From Tetrapyrgos nigripes (taxonomy: Eukaryota; Basidiomycota; Agaricomycetes; Agaricales; Campanellaceae): a stretch of 64,000 nt of DNA. Positions within the stretch are counted from its first letter, which is position 1. Each line of letters begins with the position of its first letter. The translations under genes and the position numbers were made by a program. Where the stretch lies: the NCBI GenBank assembly GCA_013368315.1, contig JAACJM010000135.1, forward strand, positions 1 to 64,000. The letters run 5' to 3'. Positions 22,068-33,132 of this stretch are shown piece by piece. Under the pieces are notes generated by a model. The model worked only from the letters and a program-made list of their open reading frames with translations, did no database searches and had not been told where the DNA came from.

Positions 22068-25025
22068 TCAGTGTTCTCTCCGAGCGTCTCTCTCTGCTTT
22101 AGCTTTTGCTTCCGCTCTTTTATCAGCTGCGATTTGAGGTTCAAGATCACGTGTAACTTGTACAGGGTGTTTATCTCCGTACCGTTTGTTTGGTTCACCA
22201 ACACGCTCACTTCGACGTGTTGGTTCTCCGTAATTCCGTCTTGGTCTAGTGACTTTTCGAGGTGCCTCAGGAGGTGGTGTCTCCCTTGGAGGTGGCGTTA
22301 TAGGCCTTCTTGATTCTAAGTCACTATCCGGGGACGAAGGCGGTGGATCCTGTTCAGGTTCGTCGTCACGAAGCTGATCAGGTCTCCTTATGGAAGGGAT
22401 GCAAGGAGGACGATGATCAAAATCTTCATCATCATCGTCAGGGATTGGTTGTGGTAGAGGAGTGTCATCGCTTTGCGACGACTCAATAGGAAGTTGTTTC
22501 GAACCACGAGATTGAGTTTTACATCGAGGAAAGAAGTCTTCCTCAAACACGGCTTGCGGGGATGTAAATTCCGCATTGTTTGTACGCATGAAAAGATTTC
22601 CACGTTCTCCCGGTGCTACACCAAGATACGTCATGAGTTCTGACTTGGAAGCGAGTTTGTTCTTTCGAGTTTCCTCGGGTTTAAAGACATAAGCTCCATA
22701 GCCAAAAACTCGCAAATGATCGATACACGGTTTTTCTTTTTCAAGCATTTCAAATGGAGTTATCCATTTGTGTCGTCGTAAGGGAGTACGTCGATAGACA
22801 TACAATCCATGACAGACAGCATATTCCCACCAAGATTCAGGTAGACATGCTAGCTTCATCATTGCTAGTGCCTTATCCATTAGAGTGCGTATAAAGCGCT
22901 CCGCTCGACCATTCTGTTGATGAATGTATGGTGCACTTTTAAGGATTCTAATACCCTTCTCCAGTAACATTTCTCGGTAGGTGCCCTTGATAAATTCACC
23001 ACCCATATCAGACATCCACTGTTCGACTTTCGTCTTATATTGAGTTTCTACCATCGCAAGGAACTGGCGAGTGGCAGTTAGTGGTTGTATCTTGTCTTTA
23101 AGAAATCGTACCCAAGCATCTGAAGTGTAATCATCAAAGAAGACGATTATATACTTGTACTTGTGGTAAGAGATCATGGGGAATTCCTTCAAATCCGTAT
23201 GGATAATTTGGAAAGGACGAGTAGCACGTTGTTGGTTAGGAGGGTAAGCCTGTTTGGGAGTTTTGCCTTCAAGACAGCCTTTGCACAAAGGAAGTTCCTT
23301 CAGAATGATGAATTCAGGAGTGCCAAGGGTGTGTTGTCGGACATGTTTTAGAACATCACGAGAGGGATGCCCTATACGACGATGTAAGATCTCGTAGTTG
23401 ATAAGATAAATCAAAAGATTGGCTTTAGAAGCGACAATTTTTGATTTGTGTGGAAGATAGTATAGCGTTTCTTCCGGTATACGCTTTGAGAAAGTCAAGA
23501 ATGTTGTATTTCTCGAAATGGTGATATGATCGGAGTTACCGTGCATAAGCATGTTGTCATTTAAGAATTGACCGACAGATAAGAGTCGTTGATTTAGATT
23601 GGGAATGTAATAGACCGGATCTAATTTCATAACTCTTTTACGTTGAGAGATCAGGACTGTTCTGGATGCACGGATATTCGTGAATCCATTGGCAGTTTTC
23701 ACTGGAATTGGTTTTATATAACTCAATTCAACAAAGTCATTGATGTCGAACGTAAAATGCGCTGATGCTCCAGAGTCAAGTAACCATCCATCACCGAAGT
23801 GGATTTTGACAGTATCAGATCTCTTCTTCTTACACTTCTGGCATAATGAAAACAAAGTGCCACAGGCACATAAATATTTATTGTTGCCGCCAGGGCTAGT
23901 GTACAGTTCATTATAAATAAAAGGGGTTGTTAAACCCAGAGGAGTGGTATGTAATAAATATATACATGAAGAACCTGCTTCCATATTACGAGCTGCTGGA
24001 AAAAGCGCATCAGTACTTTTATTCATAAGATCTGAAGTGAGATCTGACCTGAGATAACCGTTGTCCATGCCAGACACCTCAGAGTCTAGGGACCAACCAT
24101 AATTATTTGCGGCACTGCCGATAACCATGGTGGGTGTAGAAGGTCTTGGACTTGGAATTCCGTCTGACCATGCCCCTACTGCGGCAATACTCGCTGACGA
24201 AGTTGCCTCTCCGGGATCTGTAGAGTGGCTCATCCTGCTGAGCGATTGCGGAGTTGACATATACTCGAGGTCGCTGGTGCTGGATAGGCTCGGAGACATG
24301 CTCCGGAGTTCTGGCATTGAACTCGGAGTCGGGACCCTGGATGGTAATTCCTCCTCCATTTCCATTCCTCCTAGTCCAACTGTTGCGTCTCTCTGCCAAT
24401 CGAGCAGCTTGTCGTACCTTCCATCCTCATTTTCGAGATGAGGAGTTAGCCATTCCCATCCCGTTGAAGTCGTTCCAGGTGTTGGGCTTGCAACACGACT
24501 GGAGGGTAAGGACTGAGTGGTCGTGCCACTGGGATGTGCAGGCAGTGAGCCACTTTGCATCTCGCTGTGGACTGCAGCAAGGCGTTGGACCAGAGAAAGA
24601 GTGCCCATTGATGCACAGGCGTTCACTACTGCTCGGAATGGAGTTGCTCCTTCCCCATAGATGTGAAGAGGGTCCTCGGGATTCTGGAATCTCTCCCCAA
24701 GGTGAATTCCGCACTCCATTATCTCAGCAGCAGGATCCGAGGCAAGACAGTCGATAAGTGGAACAGGGGTCCTTGTGTCCTGTGGTACCTTTACACCTGA
24801 CTCCGTCATTGTGGAGCCAAACACACTTCCGAGTTCCGAGGTGTTCACCAGAGTGTCCTCGTTCCAACTGGCATCTTCTTCCTGAGCGCATCCCATATCG
24901 GCATCTGAATCGGTCAGATGGTCTCGTGCCAATATTGCGTGCAAGATTGATAGCTCTTTTGGTACCTGTGAAAAAGGCATCAAAAGGCTTTTCCGTTTCC
25001 ATGAAGAATGGCTTACGGGAATCAA
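22068..25025 (-). pseudogene. pol: copia pol, protease and integrase part
   Basis: 985-codon minus-strand frame. The N-terminal ~400 residues are Ser/Pro-rich and low in motifs, and part of the true reading frame may lie in the overlapping frame 25074-24724, which has KPFDAFFTGTKRAIN and several Cys/His. Then come the protease motif WLLDSGASAHFTF, a GAG-pre-integrase zinc region (LHRRIGHPS...CKGCLEGKTP) and the integrase core: FQIIHTDLKEF, WMSDMGGEF, QQNGRAERFIRTLMD (D, D, E), followed by the C-terminal YLGVAPGERG-type segment and a Pro-rich tail. It ends at TGA 22070-22068 after DARREH; an Arg codon CGA is a plausible ancestor, and the frame runs straight on to the reverse transcriptase ORF. 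Confidence 0.92.
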
Positions 25026-25265
25026 CTGCAGCGGGTGTGTCGATGAAGGTGAATGTGTGCATCATGGGAGACATATCCCCATGAACGAGATGTGCCTGGC
25101 CCTGTCTCTTGGCCTGTTCATTTTTTCCAGCTCGACCTCCTCGACGGAAATGAGCTTTGCCCTTTCCCTTCCCTTGCCTTTTCCTTTATTATCTCTGTTA
25201 GCGCCACTGCTGCTGCCACTAGGGCGCTGCTGCTGCTGCTGTTGGAAACTAGGATTACCGTCCTT

Positions 25266-26007
25266 TCACTTGACAGCTGAAAGACAGTTGGCCTGTGGTT
25301 TTCCCTTCAAAGCCCCTTGGCGAGATTCCCAGACATTGACAATCTCGCTTTGCAGTTCATCAAGATCTTGATTGTCGATTTGTGAGATAGATAATTGAGT
25401 ATATTGATTGATGATATACTCATATCTGGGAGGGAGTTTCGATATGATGAACATGACTATGAGAAAATTGGGGATTTTTGTAATGGAAGCGGTTGGAGTT
25501 GTGGAGTCGGTAGTATCAGTAGAGATACCAGCGGCACTAACCCTATCGAATAAGTTTGATCGTAGCACTAGGATTAGCGTTGTTAGGAATGGTGATGGAA
25601 GTGGCACATTTAAAGTCGGTGTAGACTGCGGAAACTCCGGGTTTCCCATAGGTATTTTTGAGAGTAGCCCAAATTTCTTTGGCACTAGTCATACTGAGTG
25701 TCTTCTGACAAATAGCAGGAGAAAGACGAAGCTTGATTGACCCAATGGCCTTATCGTTCTTCTCATCCCAGTCAGCCTGTTTCTTTAGAGCTGCCGTATC
25801 TTCAGCAGATAGGGGAGAGACAGAACTCACGGTGGCGTCGCTAGGGCGATCAGAGCCAAGGACTGAACTAAGTCCAGTGGCCTGGAGCCAGGAGAGAAGA
25901 ATGTCGGCCCAGATGTTGAAATCAACACCAGAGAAGACGGGGACAGTGGTCATCAAAACGTTGGAAGACATCTTTGATAAGTTCTGGGGAAGGTCAACTG
26001 TCAGCAT
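25266..26007 (-). pseudogene. gag: copia gag, frameshifted
   Basis: Two overlapping minus-strand frames make one gag-like protein. Frame 26007-25543 gives MSSNVLMTTVPVFSGVDFN IWADILLSWLQATGL ... SAKEIWATLKNTYGKPG, the N-terminal pattern of copia Gag (UBN2 type). The continuation FDRVSAAGIS...IVMFIISKLPPRYEYIINQY...DLDELQSEI is in the other frame (25685-25266), so a frameshift lies near 25550-25590. It ends at a TGA (AVK-stop-KDGNPSF), after which a Gln-rich and a Gly/Lys-rich basic stretch continue before another frame change. No intact CCHC knuckle is visible. Confidence 0.85.
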
Positions 26008-26234
26008 TTATCCATATGCAGCATAAGAAGGCAGCAATAAATGCGCCATGCGAAAGTGAAGAGAGGCAGCGATGAACACGCCATGACAGTGACTACTCCC
26101 CTAGATCGTCAACAACTGCAGCTGGACGTATCGTCAAGCCATTAAAGGCGATGCAGGCTGCCACAAAGGGCGCCATCCAGGTAGTATGCGAAGTCTATGG
26201 TTTGCAGCCATTGAAGGCGCTCCCAACGGCCTTC

Positions 26235-26247
26235 GGGGCCCATAACC
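26235..26247 (-). promoter_or_regulatory. copia primer-binding site (initiator-Met half-tRNA)
   Basis: Minus-strand GGTTATGGGCCCC directly adjoins the 5' LTR. Its complement GGGGCCCATAACC matches the conserved anticodon stem-loop of eukaryotic initiator Met tRNA (anticodon CAU), the same internal site used by Drosophila copia, rather than the tRNA 3' end. Confidence 0.85.
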
Positions 26248-26614
26248 TGTTAAGCAGGCATGGTACAGTCCTGTACACTACTAAACGCAGTGGCAACCAT
26301 GCAACTTACCTGTGGATAGAGAATAGCTTGTAAGGCTTGTAAGAGGCTTATTGAGCGATGAGAGTTAAGTAAAAACTTGTTATTTGGAGGACTATCTACA
26401 AGTCCTTATATACCTTTGAGGAGGTACAAATACATGTAAACTAATACTAGTGTAACAATAAGATTCTATTGTACTTGATAGTACAATGCTGGTTTTGTAC
26501 ACTATTGTCGTACTACATTTATTGTCTATATAATCTTATTGTTCTATTTATAACTACTACTATTGTGCTACATAGATGACGTTGATGGCTGCAACTGAAT
26601 GCGCCAATTCAACA
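26248..26614 (-). repeat. copia 5' LTR
   Basis: 367 bp partner of 19747-20113, followed by the target duplicate TTTTG at 26615-26619. It contains the transcription start region of the element on the minus strand. Confidence 0.93.
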
Positions 26615-26619
26615 TTTTG

Positions 26620-28993
26620 TACTTTGTAGAGTATTCTATCGCACGTTTTATGTTCTATCTCAGTAGTGAAGGTTTCTATCAAATGAATTTGGGGTAAATT
26701 CCCACAGCACTTACTCGTTGTATCCGACGACGCTGAGTGCGTTGTTGTTGTGTGCATTTCGCCTGCGAAATCTCACCCTCCTTCACAGTTTGGCTGTATG
26801 CCGTAACTTCTTCTCTTCACCTATAGACATTGCCAAACTCCGCCTGGTACCAGTTCCCATCCTCACCTTCATTGGACCCATCTGATCGCTGTACAGGAAG
26901 AAGAAAAACCTGAGGAAGAGTAGGCGCCGGACAGGATCCTCCTCGCTCAGAGATACCTCTTTTGAAGCTAGGGCACAAGTTGGGTTGTCTTGGTCCCGAC
27001 AGCGAAGTGCTGTTTGAGCTCTACAACTGTCTGGTGCATCTAGGTGAGTGTCTACGTTATCGTTTTGGTTATATGGTACTGACGTGTCTGGATGCCGTGT
27101 AGACAGACAGAACCTACCGTCCTTCCCTTGTTCTCAATTCTGCGGTGGACGTTTCAATCCGTTAGTCCAATGTTTCAATCACCTAGTACAATGTTTCAAT
27201 TCGCTAGCTCAATGTTTCAATCCACTATATTTCAATCACTTTACTGGAAGTTGCTGCGCTGCGCTCCCTCCTTTTCCTTCGTGCTTGCTGTTCTCTAAAT
27301 GATTTTTTCAGCCTGGAGCATTTTTGCTGAATGTGCCAAACTGGCAAAACTCGCTCACTCCAACGCAGCAATAGTCGAGCCTTTGAACCCGCCCACTCCA
27401 CATACTCGGTACCTGCACTTCAATTCCTTCACTTCAATTCCTTCCATCATCGTCGGCAGAATCAGATGCGTCACTCAAGCCTCTCGTTAAATTACCCGAG
27501 AGCCCACCTTCCTTCCCGATAGTGTTGATTGATCTGCCACTATGCTTTCCAATTTCCCAGACATCTCCCAACAGCAGGTCCAAAAACCAAATTGATGCCT
27601 TCTGAAGCAAATTGCTCGTTCCCTTGTCCCTTGGCCAAGTACTGATCCTTCTTTTAGGCAACTTCACCCTTGGTGATCACTTGGGCCGCGTCACTGCAAT
27701 TGTTTCTGTTGCGTAGCCGTTGGCTGGACATTCTCCCGCAAATTTTGTGCCGCCTTGAACACCATGGTATACTGAACCAGTTACTGCCTGTTACTGTGGG
27801 GCGTAACGCGTCGTTGAAAGCTTACCCTCATGAATACAATCCTTATGTGGTTTCTTCAAGTGTCATTTAGAGAATAATCTGACGTCCCATGGAAAATATT
27901 ATCTATGAAAAGGCTGGGCTTGCAACAAATCGCCTTGGTGATTTGCTGATAGTTTTGATTGCTTGTTGTCCTTAATCGTGGTCGGAATCTTGCAGTGCTC
28001 ACCACTGGCACTGATTCTAGCTCAGGATAGGTGTTCCAATTACCGATTCACTTTCAATTTCGCTTGAAATTTACCCAATAATCAGAAAGGTGGTGAGGAT
28101 ACTGAGATCAGTTGGAGGCCACAGACGCAAGTTTTCATTCATCGCATGAGCCTTTGACGCTTGATACCGTTCTTATGTGTGGTCTAGTCGCATGGGCCTA
28201 CCGTTCTATGTGTACTCCAATCGCGCAAACGAGCGCAATAGAAATCTGACACTGAGCGTTGCTTTACCCTCAATTATCGTTTCATTTGATGGAAGTGCGT
28301 TGTTCAATCGAAGATGACGCGATGACGGTTCTATTCCTGCTATACTTAGCATGGGTGCTTTGTATAGGAATGCAAAGCTGGCATTGGAGCACACCTTGAC
28401 TGCATATTCAGTCTGAGCTTATATGATCCGCCATTCTAGTATAGCACTTGTGCCGCGAGTTGTACTTTCCGACTTCGATTGACGCAGTATAACACTTGTG
28501 CGAGTGGTGGCAATCCAGTAGTCGGTCGTGGAAATCCAATACTTAAGACTTCGATTGAAATGAATAGCCTTCCATTGAGATTCTTTTGAGGCATTTGAAT
28601 GCTTGTTCAATGCTGCTTGTTCCCTCGTTGAGCATATTATTCTCGAACTTGGCACTGGGATGTTTTCGAGGATGTCTCGAGTCTGTCTGAGAGTTGCAAC
28701 GTCTTTGCGGCGTCTTTAAATCACGGGAATGCGTAGCCCCGTCTTTTTTCCATGTCAACAGAGCTTCGCACTTTCTTTTTGGCAGGGGGAAAACATGAGA
28801 AAGATGTTGCGAATTAGAAGCGTCAGGGAACGTATACTGTACGTATTTGTGTGCTTGTGTTGTCCTTCCTTCGAAAACACGATTGAGTTCTGCATATGAT
28901 GGACCGTGCAATTTATATATATGATAAAGCTGAGAGGGACCATTCCATTCCCCTACCCCCATCCCTACTCCCCATCTGCTGCGATCATCTACC
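26620..28993. other. decayed or unrecognised sequence
   Basis: A plus-strand stretch around 26930-27140 has coding character: an open frame ending KLGHKLGCLGPDSEVLFE... then a good donor (gtgagt) near 27041 and an acceptor (ccgtgtag) at about 27100, with the frame continuing. No start, stop or family could be assigned. The rest, including the minus-strand 248-codon frame 29289-28543, has no recognisable motifs. Confidence 0.3.
27146..27240. repeat. 21 bp short tandem repeat
   Basis: Four imperfect units of the form AATGTTTCAATCNNCTAGTNC (CGTTTCAATCCGTTAGTCC, AATGTTTCAATCACCTAGTAC, AATGTTTCAATTCGCTAGCTC, AATGTTTCAATCCACTA) in a row. Confidence 0.75.
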
Positions 28994-29151
28994 ATGATAC
29001 CCTTTTTACCCTTTTTATTCCTCACGTTCGTACTTGCTGCACCGGTTGCTTGCGCACCGGTTCCCCTTTCACCTGCGGCAGGCCAACGCTCTTTTTTTGC
29101 GTCGGACATGACTATAGATGGTCTAGATGGTCTGGTTGTGGTAGCGTACAG
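28994..29151 (+). CDS. first exon of a putative small secreted protein
   Basis: ATG 28994 starts a signal-peptide-like sequence: MIPFLPFLFLTFVLAAP then VACAPVPLSPAAGQ, with likely cleavage near the Ala-rich VACA. It continues ...FFASDMTIDGLDGLVVVAYR and meets a good 5' splice site (AG|GTAAGC) at 29151/29152 in phase 2. An AT-rich TATA-like stretch (TTATATATATGATAAA) lies about 80 bp upstream. Downstream exons could not be fixed: several CAG acceptors exist up to 29540 but none gives a convincing long continuation. The longer frame 28906-29478 on the same strand reads across this exon in another phase and looks like a composition artefact. Function unknown; possibly an effector-like or cell-wall protein, or a decayed gene. 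Confidence 0.4.
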
Positions 29152-31579
29152 GTAAGCTCCGCCTTCACCGTCCTCTCCTCTTTCTCTTCTTCTTTCTTCC
29201 GTTTCCCATGCCTTCCCCATTTCTTTCTTCTTCGACGTGACGCGTTTTTTTTGTTGTTGTTCAAGCCTATTCTTCGGCGACTGTTTCATTCACTTTCTGT
29301 TTCATTCACTTTCTCTTCGACTCAACGATTGTTTCATTTCATTCAAGCCTATTTCCTTTCTCCTCTCTTTTCTCCTCTTTCCTTCCAGCCTATTTCAAGC
29401 ACTTGCCCTCCTCTTTGGGGTCACCTTCGCCTTACCCTCTTTTCTTCTTTTCTTCGACGCGTTTGTTTGATTCAATAGACGCGTCTGTTGGTTTCCAATA
29501 TTTCGCTTTCAATCATTTCCTACTACTCTACCGGCCCAGGCAGGGGATCGGATCGGATCCCTCGACCCCGCGGAGGCAATTGTTTTGGTCTTTGCCTCCC
29601 TCCGAGTTGGCGCCGGGGATCGCCCCCTAACGTTGGGGACCACGGGCTCTGCCCTCTCACGTCAGCACCTAGCCGTCATCAGCCCGGTCACAGTGACAGA
29701 TGAGTGACTCTCGGTGACTGATGTGACCCCGGCGTCTTTTTGGGCGAGCTCTATTCACTTCGTCGTTCTTGTGGTCTTGGACTACTCTGGATCGGGTCTT
29801 GCTCCAATCCCTTGCCATGTATGGACCGCTACTTTCTTTTTGTGGGAGGAGCACGGCCAAACAATGTCTTGAAGTCCAACGAAAAACGACGAAGTTTTTC
29901 TTTCTTTTTCTGAATACTTCCGCGGAGCAGCAAGTGTCATGAATTATGCAAATAGCGGTAAACGAGTTTTTCTTCAATGAATGGCAATTGACAAGGTGCT
30001 ATGTACCACTAAAATGGGCGAGATTGAGCGGAGACTGGCACTAAATCTCAACGCGCCTTTTCTGTTGTTGACCCTAAGATCTGCTTTCACCAAGGCCCGC
30101 TTCAGGTAATTTCTGTGGAGCTTCGAAGAAGACCAAGCCACGCTTATGAATCCATAGCGAGATAAGCGCGGAAAGTGGCTTCTGTCGGCGTTGTAGTCGG
30201 TATCGGCGTTATCCGGCATTACTTAGTAACCAAATCTTTTTTCGCTTCAGCCATGTCCGTTGTGGACATCGTCTTAGGCAAGGGGCCCAACACTTTGATT
30301 TCCCTAAACTGCAGAGCTGTATACAAGATCTTAGTCTGTTAGGGTTCCCCAGTATGACTACTGCATAAATGACGCGTTTTCAACACCTACCTTACTCGAG
30401 CCCAGCTTCCGACACAGTGGTACGCATTGTGTGCGTCTTTTGCGTGATTTCGTCTCAACTCATTGCCCCTATTTGATTTATAGTTCCCATCTTCACATAA
30501 CGCGAATTCTTGGTACCACTCAACACAACGCAATCGTGAAATACATTCCTGGTTTGGAACTTGAAACACCAACGACCCAGGTTTTACAGTCGTCATCAAA
30601 TTTCTCCACCTGCATTGGTCAGTCCAAACTGGTCTTTGGCTGTCTAATCCTACGCAGGTCATTCTCGATGCACTCCTTGATCGGTTTCATCTGTCACAGT
30701 GCTCGTAACTGAAGATGGTACGAATCTCTCATCACGTAGCATCCGTGTGGATGTCGACGCAAAGGTCGCGCCATCTGTACTTCCAAAGTTCCTGGTCGAA
30801 ACAAACGAATATAACTCAAGATGATTACGGAACGCTTTCTATGCCATGAAGTACAAAGCCTTCCTCAAGAGGACGTAGTGTCCCAGAGTGAAGGTATATA
30901 TAACATTGTCTTGCTCATGTGCCTGCCATGCACTCATGAATTACGCAAGTTGATGCAACCACGTTTTCGAAGGCTTGTTTCGTGTTTTCCCGGGCTCGTC
31001 GTCAGTACTACTCGGACCTGACCGATATGTCCGCGCGTCGGGACTTTTGTGATGGTCTGGAGATTTAATGACCGACCGCATCCATTCAACCAGATTGTAT
31101 ATATCTACAGTGTCCTGGTTCAAATGTCTGGAATACTGGAAGCTGGGGCCGACTTGAGAATTCTTCGGTCGGGGAGGAAACGGATCATCTTTCTTTACAA
31201 CCCGTTAAAACTCCGTGGTGTTTGATTCGCAATGTGGTTTCCACGCTGACCGATATAAACATCCAGGCATCATGGAGTCGAACGCTTGGCTTTTTGGCTC
31301 GGTTATCCAAGTTCCTCTTTCTGACTGGACATAGATGTGCGTGATCTATTTCAGTGTGCGCCAACGCTAAGCTAATCTAAGCTTCTTTGATAGTCCTCGG
31401 TACTTAAACCACGCGTCCATATCTCCTTCCCATCTTCGCTTCTGCACTACCTTGGTCATCTCCTCCTTTCCTGGCCTGAAACGCGAGTCGCTCCAGCTGT
31501 CTCCAAGTATTCAGGATCACGCTGCTCCACCCAGGTTATGCTCCACATCCTTTGATGTAACATCGTCAGTCTCTGGATC
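29152..31579. other. no gene established; possible decayed exon near 30.4-30.8 kb
   Basis: Between about 30480 and 30840 plus-strand frames have protein-like composition, for example GFTVVIKFLHLHWSVQTG then LSNPTQVILDALLDRFHLSQ, preceded in frame by a TGA. A later stretch reads VLVTEDGTNLSSRSIRVDVD to a TGA at about 30824. Neither was recognised. Regions 29.5-30.2 kb and 30.9-31.5 kb show nothing I can support. Confidence 0.3.
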
Positions 31580-33132
31580 ATGGAGCTCTCTCTCGAGTCA
31601 TATCGAATTATTGTGAACAACGTTCAGAGTCGCGCCGATCTTGTTTGCTTGTGCAGAGTCTCTAGATCGTTCCGGCAGGTTGCAGAGAGGGCATTATACA
31701 ATACCCTTCTTATCCGAATCTCGACGGTGGATAGTATCTCTCGGACTATCGCTCTGTGCGAAACATTGGAAAAGCAGCCAAGGATCTCGTCACTGGTCGA
31801 TGCGCTGACAATTTTGGTGGCGAATGATGAGGAAGTTAGTGGAGACGAAGGTGCGAATGTAGCAAGTGAGGTACAGGCTGAAGAGCAAAATGGGGAGAGC
31901 GAGGAACAGGAAGAATTGGCTGCTGCGTTGGCGATGTCCTTGACGGAGAACGTTGAAGCAGGAGTGCAGGAAGCATCGACGTCTGGAGAGGGAGAGGACG
32001 AAGATGACGATAGGGAAGGGGAAGAAAACATCGTTGGAGTGCAACGCCCAGACTTGGACCATTGTTGGACGTGTATATCGCTGGCGCTTCAGAAGACAAC
32101 AAATCTCCGTCATCTCAACATCCACATCAGCAGCAATATTGAGACCTCTGTGGCTTGGATCCTTACCGGCTCTACTTTTCGTTTACGAAGCTATCATTGT
32201 GATGTCACTTGGGATCACCGTCTCGTTGCCTTCTTAAACTTGCAGGACGAACTTGAAGATCTTTATATCATCGACTATCATGACCTAAGTGGCTTAGGTC
32301 ATTCCTCTCCACTTGATAGTCCTTCTTCCTCCTTAGCGATTTCACCGGACTCTATGGAGGCCCCATCATCCTCAATATCTCCCAATGCTCTCCGGTCCCT
32401 CCATGTTCTCGAATGTACCTTTACCGAAGCTGCTACAACACTTGTTCCCGGAAGACCCGTCATCCGTCTAAAGACAGCCTTCTCAAGTTCCATTTTGTCC
32501 GCAAAACGCATGGAAATGAAGGCGCTCTTTGCTGCGACATGGCGGTCTACGCGAAGGATGAGGTCGTTGGATATTGGTGATTCGGTGTATACGGAAGAGT
32601 TTGGGACGGAGATGTTGCAGACGATTGTCGCCCACTCAAGGACGAGAGACGATCTACGATATTTGGGGACTTTGGTTCTTCCTGTGAAAGGGAACGAGGT
32701 GAGTTGGGACACTGTTTTTAGTTTCTTGTTCTGTATCCTACCCAGTCACAGCGTTCTATCTTACGTTACAAGTTTGTGGCTGGCAATTTGTAGGAGAAGA
32801 GTCGTTTCATTTGCGTTCAATCTTATCTAGGTTTCATTATCAACGCTAACGAATTCATTTGACAGCGTCTCATGTTCTACGCGCTTCTTAGATGAATGCA
32901 TCGTCTTCAAGCAATCGAGCTTGATGTCAGTTCATGGGACCCCGCGCCAATTGATGCTGGTCCTTCAGCTTTCCGTGCACTTGCCAGCGAGTTGAGGATC
33001 TACTGTCGCAGTGTCAAACGAGTGATCTTTCTTTATGACCTTGAGAGGACTTTGGTTAGACTTGTAGGCGGTGTCTGGAAGGTGGAGAGCGAGGGTGAAA
33101 GTATTACAGAAACTCTCTGGAGGGATGCCTAG
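31580..33132 (+). pseudogene. F-box-like protein gene with premature TGA in second exon
   Basis: Exon 1 (31580-32698, 373 codons) starts MELSLESYRIIVNNVQSRAD and continues LVCLCRVSRSFRQVAERALY, an F-box of the kind that recruits Skp1 in SCF ubiquitin ligases. Then come a short UIM-like acidic stretch (EEQEELAAALAMSLTE) and Asp/Glu- and Ser-rich linkers, then Leu-rich repeats-like sequence (TTNLRHLNIHIS, LRSLHVLECTF, MRSLDIGDSVY). A canonical donor GAG|GTGAGT ends it. The acceptor gacag at 32865 puts exon 2 in phase (RLMFYALLR), but TGA 32893-32895 follows; after it the same frame runs MHRLQAIELDVSSWDPAP... to ...VRLVGGVWKVESEGES and a TAG at 33130-33132, clearly coding in style. Either the gene is inactivated by a single point change, or the 167 bp intron hides a different splice pattern. 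Substrate unknown. Confidence 0.6.

Larger units (their letters stand above)
19747..26614 (-). mobile_element. Ty1/copia LTR retrotransposon
   Basis: 6,868 bp element with two 367 bp LTRs, 5 bp target duplication TTTTG (19742-19746 and 26615-26619), and on the minus strand gag, protease, integrase, then reverse transcriptase/RNase H, the copia order. The two LTRs differ at only about four positions, three of them C/T or G/A changes. The primer-binding site adjoining the 5' LTR is GGTTATGGGCCCC, complementary to the anticodon arm of initiator-Met tRNA as in Drosophila copia. A short purine run CAAGGGGAG precedes the 3' LTR. The coding region is interrupted by frameshifts in gag and TGA codons. 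Confidence 0.95.

Noticed and set aside
28543..29289. 248-codon minus-strand ORF
   Set aside because: Lys/Arg/Glu-rich first part is the complement of a pyrimidine tract and the rest has no motif; it runs antisense across the better-supported signal-peptide exon.
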